Shown here piece by piece: positions 46,814-54,860 of a stretch of 64,000 nt of DNA. Under the pieces are notes generated by a model. It was not told the DNA's origin. It ran no database searches and saw only the letters and a program-made list of their open reading frames with translations. The stretch is taken from the NCBI GenBank assembly GCA_018449715.1, contig JAAVVA010000001.1:434001-498000 (forward strand). The letters run 5' to 3'. Source of the stretch: Acidobacteriaceae bacterium dw_441. GTDB taxonomy: Bacteria; Acidobacteriota; Terriglobia; Terriglobales; Acidobacteriaceae. Positions within the stretch are counted from its first letter, which is position 1, and each line of letters opens with the position of its first letter. Made by a program: the position numbers and the translations under genes.

Positions 46814-46858
46814 ATTCTGCAAAGAAAAGCAGATTCCTTCGCTGCGCTGCGGAATGAC
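46814..46858. repeat. Interspersed hairpin repeat, copy 2
   Basis: The same 45-nt unit with the inner dyad changed to ATTCC..GGAAT, a paired substitution that keeps the stem. A 10-nt partial third copy, ATTCTGCAAA, follows at 46889. The 46668-47025 gap holds only this array and the murQ terminator. Confidence 0.8.
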
Positions 46859-47025
46859 AAGGTCTGAAGGTGAAGGGGATCGTCAGACATTCTGCAAACC
46901 CACATCTGATGGGAATCCCGGTGACCGGTCAAGTACTGCTAGCAGGCCAAGCCGTGTTGGTGGGATACGATGCGGTGAAGTTTTTCATCAATGCGATCCT
47001 AATCACAAGTAGTGCCGGAGTGACG

Positions 47026-47436
47026 ATGCTTTTCGATGCGCAGCAAGAAGAGAAACCAGATGATGATCCCGAGAGAACGAAAATGCGACGGTCACTTCGG
47101 ATGCCTGCATGGGGGATAGGAGGCGGTGCAGCAATACTAATCATCATGGCCCGCGAAAATGTTGGCCCCCCGTATCTCGATAACATCGGCAAGGCGTTTT
47201 TCTGGACCGGTGCTGTATTTCTTCCTCTTCTTGGCCTGAATCGGGATATATACCGTCTCAACGCGGCAAGACTGATTGCTGTGATGCTTTTTGGCCTTCA
47301 TCTGATCCTTGTCGGCTGGTCATTTGAGCAACTCAAGGACATGGGTTTTATAACGCTTTTTCCGTTGTGCATTGTTCAGCTTCTAATTTTTGAAATCCCG
47401 TTTGTGATAGTTCGGAAGAGGGTGAAGCTTCCATAG
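47026..47436 (+). CDS. Four-helix membrane protein, function unknown
   Basis: 136 residues with an acidic N-terminus and four hydrophobic segments (WGIGGGAAILIIMA, AFFWTGAVFLPLLGL, LIAVMLFGLHLILVGW, LCIVQLLIFEIPFVIV). ATG 47026 is chosen because GGAG lies 5 nt upstream; in-frame ATGs at 46909 and 46870 would add a non-membrane stretch running into the repeat array. No family recognised. Confidence 0.5.
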   Translation: MLFDAQQEEKPDDDPERTKMRRSLRMPAWGIGGGAAILIIMARENVGPPYLDNIGKAFFWTGAVFLPLLGLNRDIYRLNAARLIAVMLFGLHLILVGWSFEQLKDMGFITLFPLCIVQLLIFEIPFVIVRKRVKLP

Positions 47437-47587
47437 CGTCCGAATTTAAGAGCGCCATGCTTACGCATGGGGAGTAGGGTGACAGACCACTACGATGCAG
47501 ACTCGTTCATCTACGACTGCGCCCACGTTTGTGCATTCGCGTACAGGTTTACCGACAAAGAACGGGATGTAAGTTTAGTCTGAGCAA

Positions 47588-48745
47588 TCATCCCTTTGTT
47601 CGGTCGAGGATGCGTTGGTAGTACTGCTCGTAGAGCGGGATGATGCTGGTGGTGCTGAAGCGCTCTACGGCGGTGCGGCGGGCGGCCTGGGACATGGCCT
47701 GGTGGCGGTCGGTGTCCTTGAGGAGGGCGATGGCGGCTTCGGCCATTGCGTCTACATCTCCAATGTTGAAGAGGAGGCCGTTGACGCCGTCTTCGACCAG
47801 CTCGGGGACTCCTCCGACGCGGGTGGCGATGGCCGGGACGCTGCACGACATTCCCTCGAGAGCGGCGAGGCCGAAAGACTCCATCTGGCTGGGCATCAGA
47901 AGAAGGTCGGCGAGCGGGAGAAGCTCGTGGACGTCGTCCTGCTTGCCGAGGAAGTGGATGCGGTCCTGGATGTTGTAGCGCAGGGCGAGCTGCTCGGCGT
48001 GGCTACGGTCGGGGCCGTCGCCGATGAGCATGAGGCGCGCGGGTAGCTCGCGGCAGACGCGGGCGAAGACCTCGATGACGTCGAAGACGCGCTTGACCGG
48101 ACGGAAGTTGGACAGATGCACGAGGAGAGGCTCACCGGGGGCGGCGAAGCGGGGGCGCATCTGCTCGACCAGCTCGGGGCGGCGGACGTAGACGTCGGTG
48201 TTGACGAAGTTGCGGATGACCTCGATCTCGGAGGTGACGCCGAAGGCCTCGCGGGTGCGGTCGGCGAGGTGCGCGGAGATGGCCGTGGTGCCGTGCGACT
48301 GCTCGATGGAGAAGCGCGTGATGGGAAGGTACGACGGGTCGAGGCCGATGAGGGTGATGTCGGTGCCGTGCAGCGTGGTGATGAAGGGAAGGTTGCGGCG
48401 GCGGGCGGGGTCGGGGTGAGTCGCGAGCATCTGGCTGGCGAGAAGGGCGCAGACGGAGTGCGGGATGGCGTAGTGGACGTGGAGGAGGTCGAGCGAGTAG
48501 AAGTCGGCCACCTCGGCCATGCGGCTGGCGAGGGCGAGGTCGTAGGGAGGGTACTCGAAGAGCGGGTAGGTGGAGGCGGAGACCTCGTGGAAGTGGATGT
48601 TGGACTCGCGGCCGGTGAGGCGGAAGGGCTGCGAGGAGGTGATGAAGTGGACCTGGTGTCCGCGGGCGGCCAGCTCGATGCCAAGCTCGGTGGCGACGAC
48701 TCCCGAGCCGCCGTAGGTGGGGTAACAGGTGATGCCGATCTTCAT
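47588..48745 (-). CDS. bshA: N-acetyl-alpha-D-glucosaminyl L-malate synthase BshA
   Basis: A 385-residue GT4-family glycosyltransferase making GlcNAc-malate, the first step of bacillithiol synthesis. The N-terminal MKIGITCYPTYGGSGVVATE is a BshA hallmark, followed by the acceptor site region LHVHYAIPHSVCA and LHGTDITLIG, and the donor-site GT4 block MPSQMESFGLAALEGMSC. AGGAGC sits 5 nt before ATG 48745. Further bacillithiol genes (bshB, bshC) are not in the window; the upstream neighbour is a YdjC-type deacetylase. Confidence 0.94.
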   Translation of the reverse strand: MKIGITCYPTYGGSGVVATELGIELAARGHQVHFITSSQPFRLTGRESNIHFHEVSASTYPLFEYPPYDLALASRMAEVADFYSLDLLHVHYAIPHSVCALLASQMLATHPDPARRRNLPFITTLHGTDITLIGLDPSYLPITRFSIEQSHGTTAISAHLADRTREAFGVTSEIEVIRNFVNTDVYVRRPELVEQMRPRFAAPGEPLLVHLSNFRPVKRVFDVIEVFARVCRELPARLMLIGDGPDRSHAEQLALRYNIQDRIHFLGKQDDVHELLPLADLLLMPSQMESFGLAALEGMSCSVPAIATRVGGVPELVEDGVNGLLFNIGDVDAMAEAAIALLKDTDRHQAMSQAARRTAVERFSTTSIIPLYEQYYQRILDRTKG

Positions 48746-48812
48746 CGTTGCTCCTACTGGGTTGCGAGTGGGGTTCGGGCTGAGGAGTGGACGACGGGGC
48801 TATTGCGTGAGG

Positions 48813-49685
48813 CTACCGTTCGCGAAGCCCTCCATAATGGATGAGTTGGATGCGGTTTGGTTGCGCGAGGGCGGGGGGAATCGCCGAGAGGAGCGCCTGC
48901 ATCTCGATCTCGCGGTGGGCGCGGAGGCGCGTGGTGACCTGGTCGAGGTCGCGGTCGTTGTAGCCGGGGTGGCAGACGAGTTCGAAGGTGCCGGTGGTGG
49001 GAGTGGCTTGGAGGATCTCGGTCAACGTCGCTGTGTTGAGGTTGCCGGTGGCGGAGACTCCCAGCGTGCCTTCAGTGGTGGTGACGGCTCCACTCAGGAG
49101 CTGGGGGTGGCGCTCGAAAGCAGGCTTGAGGCGGTTGAGAAGAGCGATCTGGAGGCCGCGCTTGAGGCCTGCGTGCGAAAGATTGCGGGTGAAGTCGGGC
49201 TCGAAGGGGTTGCGGATGCCGCGGATGCCGCTGCGCTCGAGCACGCGGAGGAGCGGGCGAGTGACTGCGGGGAAGAGGTGCGTGTGCTTGTGGGTGTCGG
49301 CGTGGGTGAGGGAGAGGCCGGTCTGCTGGATGCGGTCGATCTGGGCCTGGGCCTCGCGCTCGATGTCGGACTCGCGGATCTGGCCGCGGAGGAGCGCCTG
49401 CACGAAGCTCAGGAGCGAGGGCCGGAAGGTCTTGCCGTCGGGGCCGAGGAGGGAGGGGATGGTCTCGGGACGGGATGCGGGGACGCCGTCGGTGAGGACG
49501 ACGTGGCAGCCTACTCCGAGCGTCGGGGTGGAGGAGGCGATGGCGACGGCTTCGTCGAAGGCGGGGCCGGTGGCCATGAGGGTGGCGGAGGTGAGCACGC
49601 CCGCGCGATGAAGCTCGAGGATGGAGCGGTTGATGCCGGGGGTGAGGCCGAAGTCGTCTGCGTTGATGATGAGGCGAGCGGGCAT
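48813..49685 (-). CDS. YdjC/ChbG-HpnK family carbohydrate deacetylase
   Basis: A 290-residue polysaccharide-deacetylase-like enzyme with the metal site of the YdjC family: LIINADDFGLTPGIN (Asp pair) and THADTHKHTHLFP (His cluster), plus ELVCHPGYND near the C-terminus. ChbG removes one acetyl group from GlcNAc oligosaccharides; HpnK is a hopanoid-linked relative. The start is ATG 49685, where the family begins; a GTG 48 nt upstream exists. The gene lies 67 nt upstream of bshA on the same strand, so it may act on a GlcNAc-containing product of that pathway; this is inference. Confidence 0.82.
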   Translation of the reverse strand: MPARLIINADDFGLTPGINRSILELHRAGVLTSATLMATGPAFDEAVAIASSTPTLGVGCHVVLTDGVPASRPETIPSLLGPDGKTFRPSLLSFVQALLRGQIRESDIEREAQAQIDRIQQTGLSLTHADTHKHTHLFPAVTRPLLRVLERSGIRGIRNPFEPDFTRNLSHAGLKRGLQIALLNRLKPAFERHPQLLSGAVTTTEGTLGVSATGNLNTATLTEILQATPTTGTFELVCHPGYNDRDLDQVTTRLRAHREIEMQALLSAIPPALAQPNRIQLIHYGGLRER

Positions 49686-49854
49686 GAGGGTTCGGCGGAG
49701 GGCGGCATCGGCGGGGATGAGCGCTTCCTTCACTCAACTTTATCAGGTGAGGAGCGAGGGGATGCTGTGTGTGAAGATAACGCGGAGATGACAAATTGAT
49801 CATGGAATGACATTCAGGGGACATCGTAGCTGCGGCGCTCTCGTCCAATGGTTC

Positions 49855-50970
49855 ATGACAAGAACGGATGTCTTTGTTTGTGGGGGAGGTCCTGCGGGAC
49901 TGGCGGCTGCGATTGCGGCTCGAAGCCAGGGGGTCGAGGTGGTGGTCGCGGACTGCTTTCGCCCTCCTCTGGATAAGGCGTGTGGCGAGGGGCTGATGCC
50001 GGACAGCGTGGCTGCTCTGGCTGCGCTGGGGGTGAGGGTTCCCGAGGAGGAGTCCGGGGTCTTCCAGGGGATTCGGTTTGTCGAAGATGGGCGAAGTGTG
50101 GAGGCACGTTTTCCCTCAGGAGAGGGAAGAGGAGTGAAGCGGACTGTACTTCATGACCTGCTACTCAGACGGGCGGAGGAAATGGGGGTGATCTTCCAGT
50201 GGGGAACGCAGGTGCAGGGCGTTCGGGATGGTGTAGTGCGGGTGGGCGGGGAGGAGATTCGCGCAGAGTGGGTGGTGGGAGCGGATGGGATTCATTCGAG
50301 GATTCGTGAGGGCGCGGGACTGGGGCGGGGCAGGCGGCTGAGCCGGAGAATCGGACTGCGGCGGCACTACAGGGTTCGTCCGTGGAGCGGCTTTATGGAG
50401 GTGCACTGGAGCGACCGGGGGCAGGCCTATGTGACTCCGGTGGGACCGGAAGAGGTGTGCGTTGCGGTGGTTGGGCGGGAGAGGTTCCGGTCGGTGGACA
50501 CTTCGCTTGAGTGCTTTCCTGGGCTTGCGGAGAGGCTGTGGGGTGCTAAGCAGTTGGGAGTGGAGCGAGGAGCGCTGACGGTAGGACAGCTCTACGACCG
50601 GGTTACGAAGGGGAGGACCGCGTTGGTGGGGGATGCATCGGGCTCGGTGGATGCGGTGACCGGGCAGGGGCTGGCGCTCGCGTTTCTACAGGCCGATGCG
50701 CTGGGAAGGGCGTTGAAGAACGGCCATCTGCGGGACTATGAGGAGGCGCACAGGAGGATACGGCGGGTGCCGGTGTTCATGTCGCAGTCGATGCTGTTGA
50801 TGGATCGGTTCGCGATGGTGCGACGATGGTCGCAGGGAGTGTTTGCGGCGAATCCGAGGATCTTCGAGCGGATGCTTGCAGTGCATGTGGGGGTGACTCC
50901 GCTGACGGTGTGGGGGCGGGGTGGGATGCTCAACACGGGGTTACAGATGCTGATGGGAGAGGGGGCTTGA
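49855..50970 (+). CDS. FAD-dependent oxidoreductase, geranylgeranyl-reductase-like
   Basis: A 371-residue FAD/NAD(P)-binding flavoprotein. The N-terminal dinucleotide fold is VFVCGGGPAGLAAAIAARSQ, the conserved CGEGLMP substrate-side motif is present, and the second FAD motif is LVGDASGSVDAVTGQGLALA. This group contains geranylgeranyl and other prenyl reductases and aromatic monooxygenases. Its stop overlaps the start of the YceI gene (TGATG), so the two act together. The start could also be earlier at 49807, but that extension lacks homology. Substrate unknown. Confidence 0.85.
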   Translation: MTRTDVFVCGGGPAGLAAAIAARSQGVEVVVADCFRPPLDKACGEGLMPDSVAALAALGVRVPEEESGVFQGIRFVEDGRSVEARFPSGEGRGVKRTVLHDLLLRRAEEMGVIFQWGTQVQGVRDGVVRVGGEEIRAEWVVGADGIHSRIREGAGLGRGRRLSRRIGLRRHYRVRPWSGFMEVHWSDRGQAYVTPVGPEEVCVAVVGRERFRSVDTSLECFPGLAERLWGAKQLGVERGALTVGQLYDRVTKGRTALVGDASGSVDAVTGQGLALAFLQADALGRALKNGHLRDYEEAHRRIRRVPVFMSQSMLLMDRFAMVRRWSQGVFAANPRIFERMLAVHVGVTPLTVWGRGGMLNTGLQMLMGEGA

Positions 50971-51542
50971 TGGCGCGTCGAGCGTTGATTCTGGCAGTGG
51001 CGTTGTTTGCGGGAAGAGTGGCCCTGGCGCAGTCCTCGACCTTTGTGGCCGATGCGGCGCAGAGCAAGGTGGCCTTCACTCTTGGAGGAAACTTTCACAC
51101 GGTGGAGGGAACCTTCCAGGTGTCGAAGGGAGAGGTAACCTTTCATCCGAAGAGCCCGGAGATGGCGGGCGAGATCGACGTGGCGGCGTCGAGCGGGCAG
51201 AGCGGCAATGAGAGCCGGGATCGCAGGATGACGAAGGACATCCTTGAGGTGATGCGGTTCGATGTGGTGTCCTTCAAGCCGCAGCAGATGCTTGGGACGG
51301 TTGCGGAGACGGGAGATTCAACGGTCGAGATTTCGGGCATCTTTACCGTGCATGGAGAGTCGCATCCTTTGAAGATGCCGGTCGTGGTGCATGTCGAGGA
51401 TGGCAAGTGCGTCGCGAAGGCGCACTTTGTCGTTCCTTACGTGCAGTGGGGAATGAAGGACCCGAGTACGTTTGTGTTTCGAGTGGCGAAGGAGGTCACG
51501 GTCGACCTGACGCTTGTCGGGAAGATCGCCCTGGCGCAGTGA
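50970..51542 (+). CDS. YceI-family secreted lipid-binding protein
   Basis: A 190-residue protein with a signal peptide (RALILAVALFAGRVALAQ) and a YceI lipocalin-like beta-barrel: AAQSKVAFTLGGNFHTVEGT, NESRDRRMTKDILEVMRFD, GIFTVHGESHPLKMPVVV. YceI proteins bind polyisoprenoids or long lipids. ATG 50970 overlaps the flavoprotein stop by one base and has GGGAGAGGGG upstream. Pairing with a prenyl-reductase-like flavoprotein suggests shared isoprenoid-quinone or lipid chemistry at the envelope. Confidence 0.92.
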   Translation: MARRALILAVALFAGRVALAQSSTFVADAAQSKVAFTLGGNFHTVEGTFQVSKGEVTFHPKSPEMAGEIDVAASSGQSGNESRDRRMTKDILEVMRFDVVSFKPQQMLGTVAETGDSTVEISGIFTVHGESHPLKMPVVVHVEDGKCVAKAHFVVPYVQWGMKDPSTFVFRVAKEVTVDLTLVGKIALAQ

Positions 51543-51626
51543 CCGTGCGCAAAAAAGGAAAACTCCCCAGATCGCCAGAACGATCGGGGGAGCTTCTGAT
51601 ATTTGGTGGCTGGGGCTGTCGTCCTT

Positions 51627-51740
51627 TTAGAGTACAGGGGCGAACGATACCAGGAATGTCACGAAGGTCAATCCAAAAAGAATGACCAGAAACGGCCAGA
51701 TGCGATCAATTGTCCATCCCTCTTCGTGCGACTCACTCAT
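51627..51740 (-). CDS. 37-residue single-pass membrane protein
   Basis: Too short for ordinary gene calling. ATG 51740 has a strong AAAGGAG about 9 nt upstream. The translation is MSESHEEGWTIDRIW then a hydrophobic helix (PFLVILFGLTFVTFLVSF) and a short end APVL. Its organisation (acidic N-terminus, one helix) resembles small accessory subunits of membrane complexes, such as CcoQ- or CydX-like proteins, but no family is recognised. It is convergent with yceI; rph lies upstream on the same strand. Confidence 0.65.
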   Translation of the reverse strand: MSESHEEGWTIDRIWPFLVILFGLTFVTFLVSFAPVL

Positions 51741-51868
51741 GTCGGCAAATCTCCTTTCCCACACTCAGATCGTAAATGAGTGTGAGGATGCGCTCAACCG
51801 TTTGGGGCTTTCATATCCCTTCGACGGTGCCCGGTAAATAATTTGTGCCGGACACGGTCGAGGGAGAA

Positions 51869-52615
51869 TTAGAGGGCTGACTTCAACGCGGCCTGCTGCA
51901 GGACGAGAAGCTCGCGGATGCCCTTTTCGGCGTAGTCGAGCATCTCGTTGAGCTTCGTGCGGGTGTAGGAGTCCTTCTCGGCGGTGGCCTGGGTTTCGAC
52001 GAGTCCGCCGTTGGCCAGCATCACCACGTTCATGTCGACGTCGGCACGGGAGTCCTCCTCGTAGCAGAGGTCGAGCAATGTGTTGCCGTCGACGATACCG
52101 ACGCTGGTGGCGGCGATCATCTGGCGCAGCGGCGAGGTCTTCAGGGTTCCGGCGGCGACCAGCTTCTCCAGCGCGATGGCGAGCGCGACGGCGGCTCCAG
52201 TGATGGCGGCGGTACGGGTTCCGCCATCGGCCTGCAGAACGTCGCAGTCGAGGATGACGGTGCGCTCGCCGAGAGCCTTCATGTCGACGACGGAGCGAAG
52301 GCTGCGACCGATGAGCCGCTGAATCTCGTGGGTGCGTCCGCCGATCTTGCCGCGCTCGGCCTCGCGGGGGCTGCGGGTGAGGGTGGCGCGGGGCAGCATG
52401 CCGTACTCGGCGGTGACCCAGCCGCGGCCAGAGTTGCGGAGCCAGGAGGGAACTCCCTGCTCGACGGAGGCGTTGCAGAGGACGCGGGTGTTGCCGGTCT
52501 CAATAAGGACGGAGCCTTCAGCCATCGCGATGAAGCCGGGGGTGATGCGGATGGAGCGGAGGGAGTCGGCGGCCCGTGAATCGGGACGGAAGATCTGGGA
52601 AGAACGGTCGGACAT
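51869..52615 (-). CDS. rph: Ribonuclease PH
   Basis: A 248-residue phosphorolytic 3'-5' exoribonuclease that trims tRNA precursors. Motifs: [30 protein letters not shown], the [18 protein letters not shown] helix with phosphate/RNA-binding Arg, [19 protein letters not shown], and [20 protein letters not shown] 52615 fits the family start; it has no ribosome site, but TATAAT sits 7 nt before it, so the mRNA may be leaderless. A longer in-frame start (52663) has no family support. Confidence 0.95.
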   Translation of the reverse strand: MSDRSSQIFRPDSRAADSLRSIRITPGFIAMAEGSVLIETGNTRVLCNASVEQGVPSWLRNSGRGWVTAEYGMLPRATLTRSPREAERGKIGGRTHEIQRLIGRSLRSVVDMKALGERTVILDCDVLQADGGTRTAAITGAAVALAIALEKLVAAGTLKTSPLRQMIAATSVGIVDGNTLLDLCYEEDSRADVDMNVVMLANGGLVETQATAEKDSYTRTKLNEMLDYAEKGIRELLVLQQAALKSAL

Positions 52616-52666
52616 TCGGAGATTATAGCTGGGGGAGGTTTCCCGTTTTGGGATTAGACCCATTTC

Positions 52667-52743
52667 GGGAATTTCGTTCGGATAAGGGAATTTGCTGGGA
52701 ATTTGAGGAAAATGGCCAATGCATTGTTTCGATTTGGGAATTT
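52667..52743. promoter_or_regulatory. Four GGGAATTT direct repeats in the rph / response-regulator gap
   Basis: The octamer GGGAATTT occurs at 52667, 52686, 52697 and 52736, with start-to-start steps of 19, 11 and 39 nt. It lies in the 312-bp divergent region between rph and the NtrC-type regulator. Steps near one, two and four helical turns suggest a row of protein-binding half-sites. No clear sigma-54 -24/-12 box was found. Confidence 0.4.
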
Positions 52744-52927
52744 GACAGTTGCGTGTAGCATGGAGTCACAAATCAAAATTTAGGCGGAGGTGTTATTTCT
52801 TCTTTCGATAGAAGCACTTAGCGGTATCCGTACCAGTTTGGCACTTGACGTGATTATGGGATTGATAAATCCATTTCAGGAACGAAGTGGATTGAAAACT
52901 GAATAAAGAACGAGGACGACCGGGGCT

Positions 52928-54493
52928 ATGCAGAGCAGGACGGCACGGGATAGAGCAGTGGAAGCGCCTTCTTCGGTTCTTATTGGAACTGCTGGGGCAG
53001 GGATGGGCGAGGTTGGCCCGATTACGCTGGATAACAGGGAAGCGGTCTCGGGGGCGGGACTGCATGTGCTGGTGGTCGATGATGACCCGTCGGTTCGCCA
53101 GACCTGCTGCGCCATTGCGGAGCAGATGGGATGCGCCACGGTCATGGCCGACAGTGTGGCGCGGGCGCAGATGGTTCTAAAGCACAGGAAGATCGACGTT
53201 GTGCTGCTGGACCTGAAGCTTCCCGATGGCGGCGGACTGGCGCTGCTGGAACAGGTCAAGGCATTACATCCGGATACGGCGGTGGTGGTGATGACCGCGT
53301 TTGCGACAGTCTCCTCCGCTGTCGAGGCGATGCGGATTGGAGCGCGCGACTATCTGACGAAGCCCTTCGCCATGGAAGAGTTGGCGACGGTGCTGGAGCG
53401 TGCGGGACAGAGGGCGCACTTCGACCGCGAGAGCCGGCTGTTGCGGGAGAGGCTGCGGTCCCAGACCGATACGACCGGGCTGGTGGGACGTTCGCCCGAG
53501 ATGGAGAAGTTGTACCGCATCCTGTCGAAGGTGGCGTTTTCGACGCACCCGGTTCTTATTCTCGGCGAGAGCGGCACGGGCAAGGAGATGGTGGCGCGGT
53601 CGATCCACTTCAACGGACCGAATGCGACGAAGCCATTCGTCCCGGTGGACTGTGGTTCGCTGGTGCCGACCCTGATCGAAAGCGAGCTGTTCGGACACGT
53701 GAAGGGAGCCTTCACCGGTGCGGACCGGGCGAAGGAAGGCTTGCTCGCAGCCGCCGAAGGTGGAACAGTCTTCCTCGACGAGATCGGGGAGCTTCCGCTG
53801 GACCTTCAGGCGAAGCTGCTGCGAGCGTTGCAGGAGAAGGAAGTAAGGCCGGTGGGAGCGACGCAGGCGAGGCCTATCTCGGCGCGTGTGCTGGCGGCGA
53901 CCAACCGCGACCTGGTGGCGATGGTGGAGCAGGGCAAGTTTCGCAAGGACCTGTTCTTCCGCCTGAATGTAGTGAACCTGAAGATTCCTCCGCTGCGCGA
54001 GCGCAAGGTAGATATTCCGCTGCTGGCGGTTACCTTCCTAGCACGGCTGGAGAAGGAGACCGGCGTTGCGCGGACTCTCTCGGACGAGTCGCTGCGCCTG
54101 CTGACGGAGTACGACTGGCCGGGCAATGTGCGCGAGCTGGAGAATGCGATCGAGCGGGCGTGCGCGCTTTCGAGCGGGCCGATCCTGCACCTGGGAGATA
54201 TGCCGACGCAGCTGCAGGATCTTCGGATGCACCGCAGCGTGGAGACGTCGCTGACGTCGATGTCCGATTCCTCCGTCTCGGGAGAGACGCAGAATGGTCC
54301 GGCGGGCAAGCGAGAGATCGTCTCGATTGCGGAGATGGAGCGTGAGGCGATCCTAGGGACGATCCATCAGCTTAATGGCGACAAGCTGCTGGCGGCCAAG
54401 CTGTTGGGCATCGGAAAGACGACTCTCTATCGCAAGCTCAAGGAGTACGGGATTGCGGATGTGCCGATGGAAAGAGGCATCGGCGTGTCCTGA
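52928..54493 (+). CDS. Sigma-54-dependent response regulator (NtrC family)
   Basis: 521 residues. An N-terminal ~45-residue extension is followed by a receiver domain (VLVVDDDPSVRQ, phospho-acceptor Asp in DVVLLDLKLPDG, Lys in YLTKPF), an AAA+ domain (Walker A GESGTGKE, GAFTGA loop KGAFTGADRAKEG, Walker B VFLDEIGELP, arginine finger region FRKDLFFRLNVV) and a Fis-type helix-turn-helix at the C-terminus (AAKLLGIGKTTLYRKLKEYG). It activates sigma-54 promoters. No sensor kinase gene is adjacent, so it is an orphan. Targets unknown. Confidence 0.93.
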   Translation: MQSRTARDRAVEAPSSVLIGTAGAGMGEVGPITLDNREAVSGAGLHVLVVDDDPSVRQTCCAIAEQMGCATVMADSVARAQMVLKHRKIDVVLLDLKLPDGGGLALLEQVKALHPDTAVVVMTAFATVSSAVEAMRIGARDYLTKPFAMEELATVLERAGQRAHFDRESRLLRERLRSQTDTTGLVGRSPEMEKLYRILSKVAFSTHPVLILGESGTGKEMVARSIHFNGPNATKPFVPVDCGSLVPTLIESELFGHVKGAFTGADRAKEGLLAAAEGGTVFLDEIGELPLDLQAKLLRALQEKEVRPVGATQARPISARVLAATNRDLVAMVEQGKFRKDLFFRLNVVNLKIPPLRERKVDIPLLAVTFLARLEKETGVARTLSDESLRLLTEYDWPGNVRELENAIERACALSSGPILHLGDMPTQLQDLRMHRSVETSLTSMSDSSVSGETQNGPAGKREIVSIAEMEREAILGTIHQLNGDKLLAAKLLGIGKTTLYRKLKEYGIADVPMERGIGVS

Positions 54494-54569
54494 TGGGCGA
54501 GTGCTGGTCCCCCTCTATGGCGTCTGGTGCCAACGTGCGCCAGACGCCGCTCCGGTCGGGTTGATGTAG

Positions 54570-54719
54570 TTATTCGGTGCTGGCGGAATCCTGTTTTACA
54601 GGACTGACTGGCTCCAGATGACGGAAGGCCATCAGAAGACCGATATGCAGGGTCACCAGAGAGAGTACGAAGAGGATTCCCTGTAAGGATTCGAGGATGT
54701 GCTTGATGGAATTGCGCAT
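54570..54719 (-). CDS. 49-residue single-pass membrane protein
   Basis: Short gene with a textbook ribosome site (TGAGGAGAG, 5 nt before ATG 54719). The translation begins MRNSIKHILESLQG, has one hydrophobic helix (ILFVLSLVTLHIGLLMAF), then RHLEPVSPVKQDSASTE. It lies between the NtrC-type regulator and the TolB-TPR regulator. A palindromic half-operator sits ~110 bp upstream. No family recognised. Confidence 0.65.
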   Translation of the reverse strand: MRNSIKHILESLQGILFVLSLVTLHIGLLMAFRHLEPVSPVKQDSASTE

Positions 54720-54826
54720 TGGATCTCTCCTCAGGTAGCTTTACGAGCCTTCAGAAGATACAGGCGCGGACGTGCGCAGACGCCTCATTTGAGGCTATTG
54801 GGGCGGTATCTCGAAAAGAAGTGAGG

Positions 54827-54845
54827 AGAGGTTAGCTAACAGTGA
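54827..54845. promoter_or_regulatory. Partial copy of the TCACTGTTAGCTAACAGTGA palindrome
   Basis: GTTAGCTAAC at 54831-54840 continues into AGTGA, giving one full half-site plus half of the other. It is upstream of the 49-residue gene and just past the stop of the TolB-TPR regulator. See the full copy at 57334. Confidence 0.55.
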
Positions 54846-54860
54846 GGAATGGCGGCTGGC

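Noticed and set aside
47496..47573. 25-codon frame (MQTRSSTTAPTF...) before bshA
   Set aside because: No ribosome site, no hydrophobic or family feature; length is within chance.
48729..49799. 356-residue frame opposite the YdjC gene
   Set aside because: Antisense shadow; the minus-strand YdjC motifs are unmistakable.
52842..52870. TTGGCAC near 52835 as a sigma-54 promoter for the response regulator
   Set aside because: The matching -12 GC element at correct spacing is absent.
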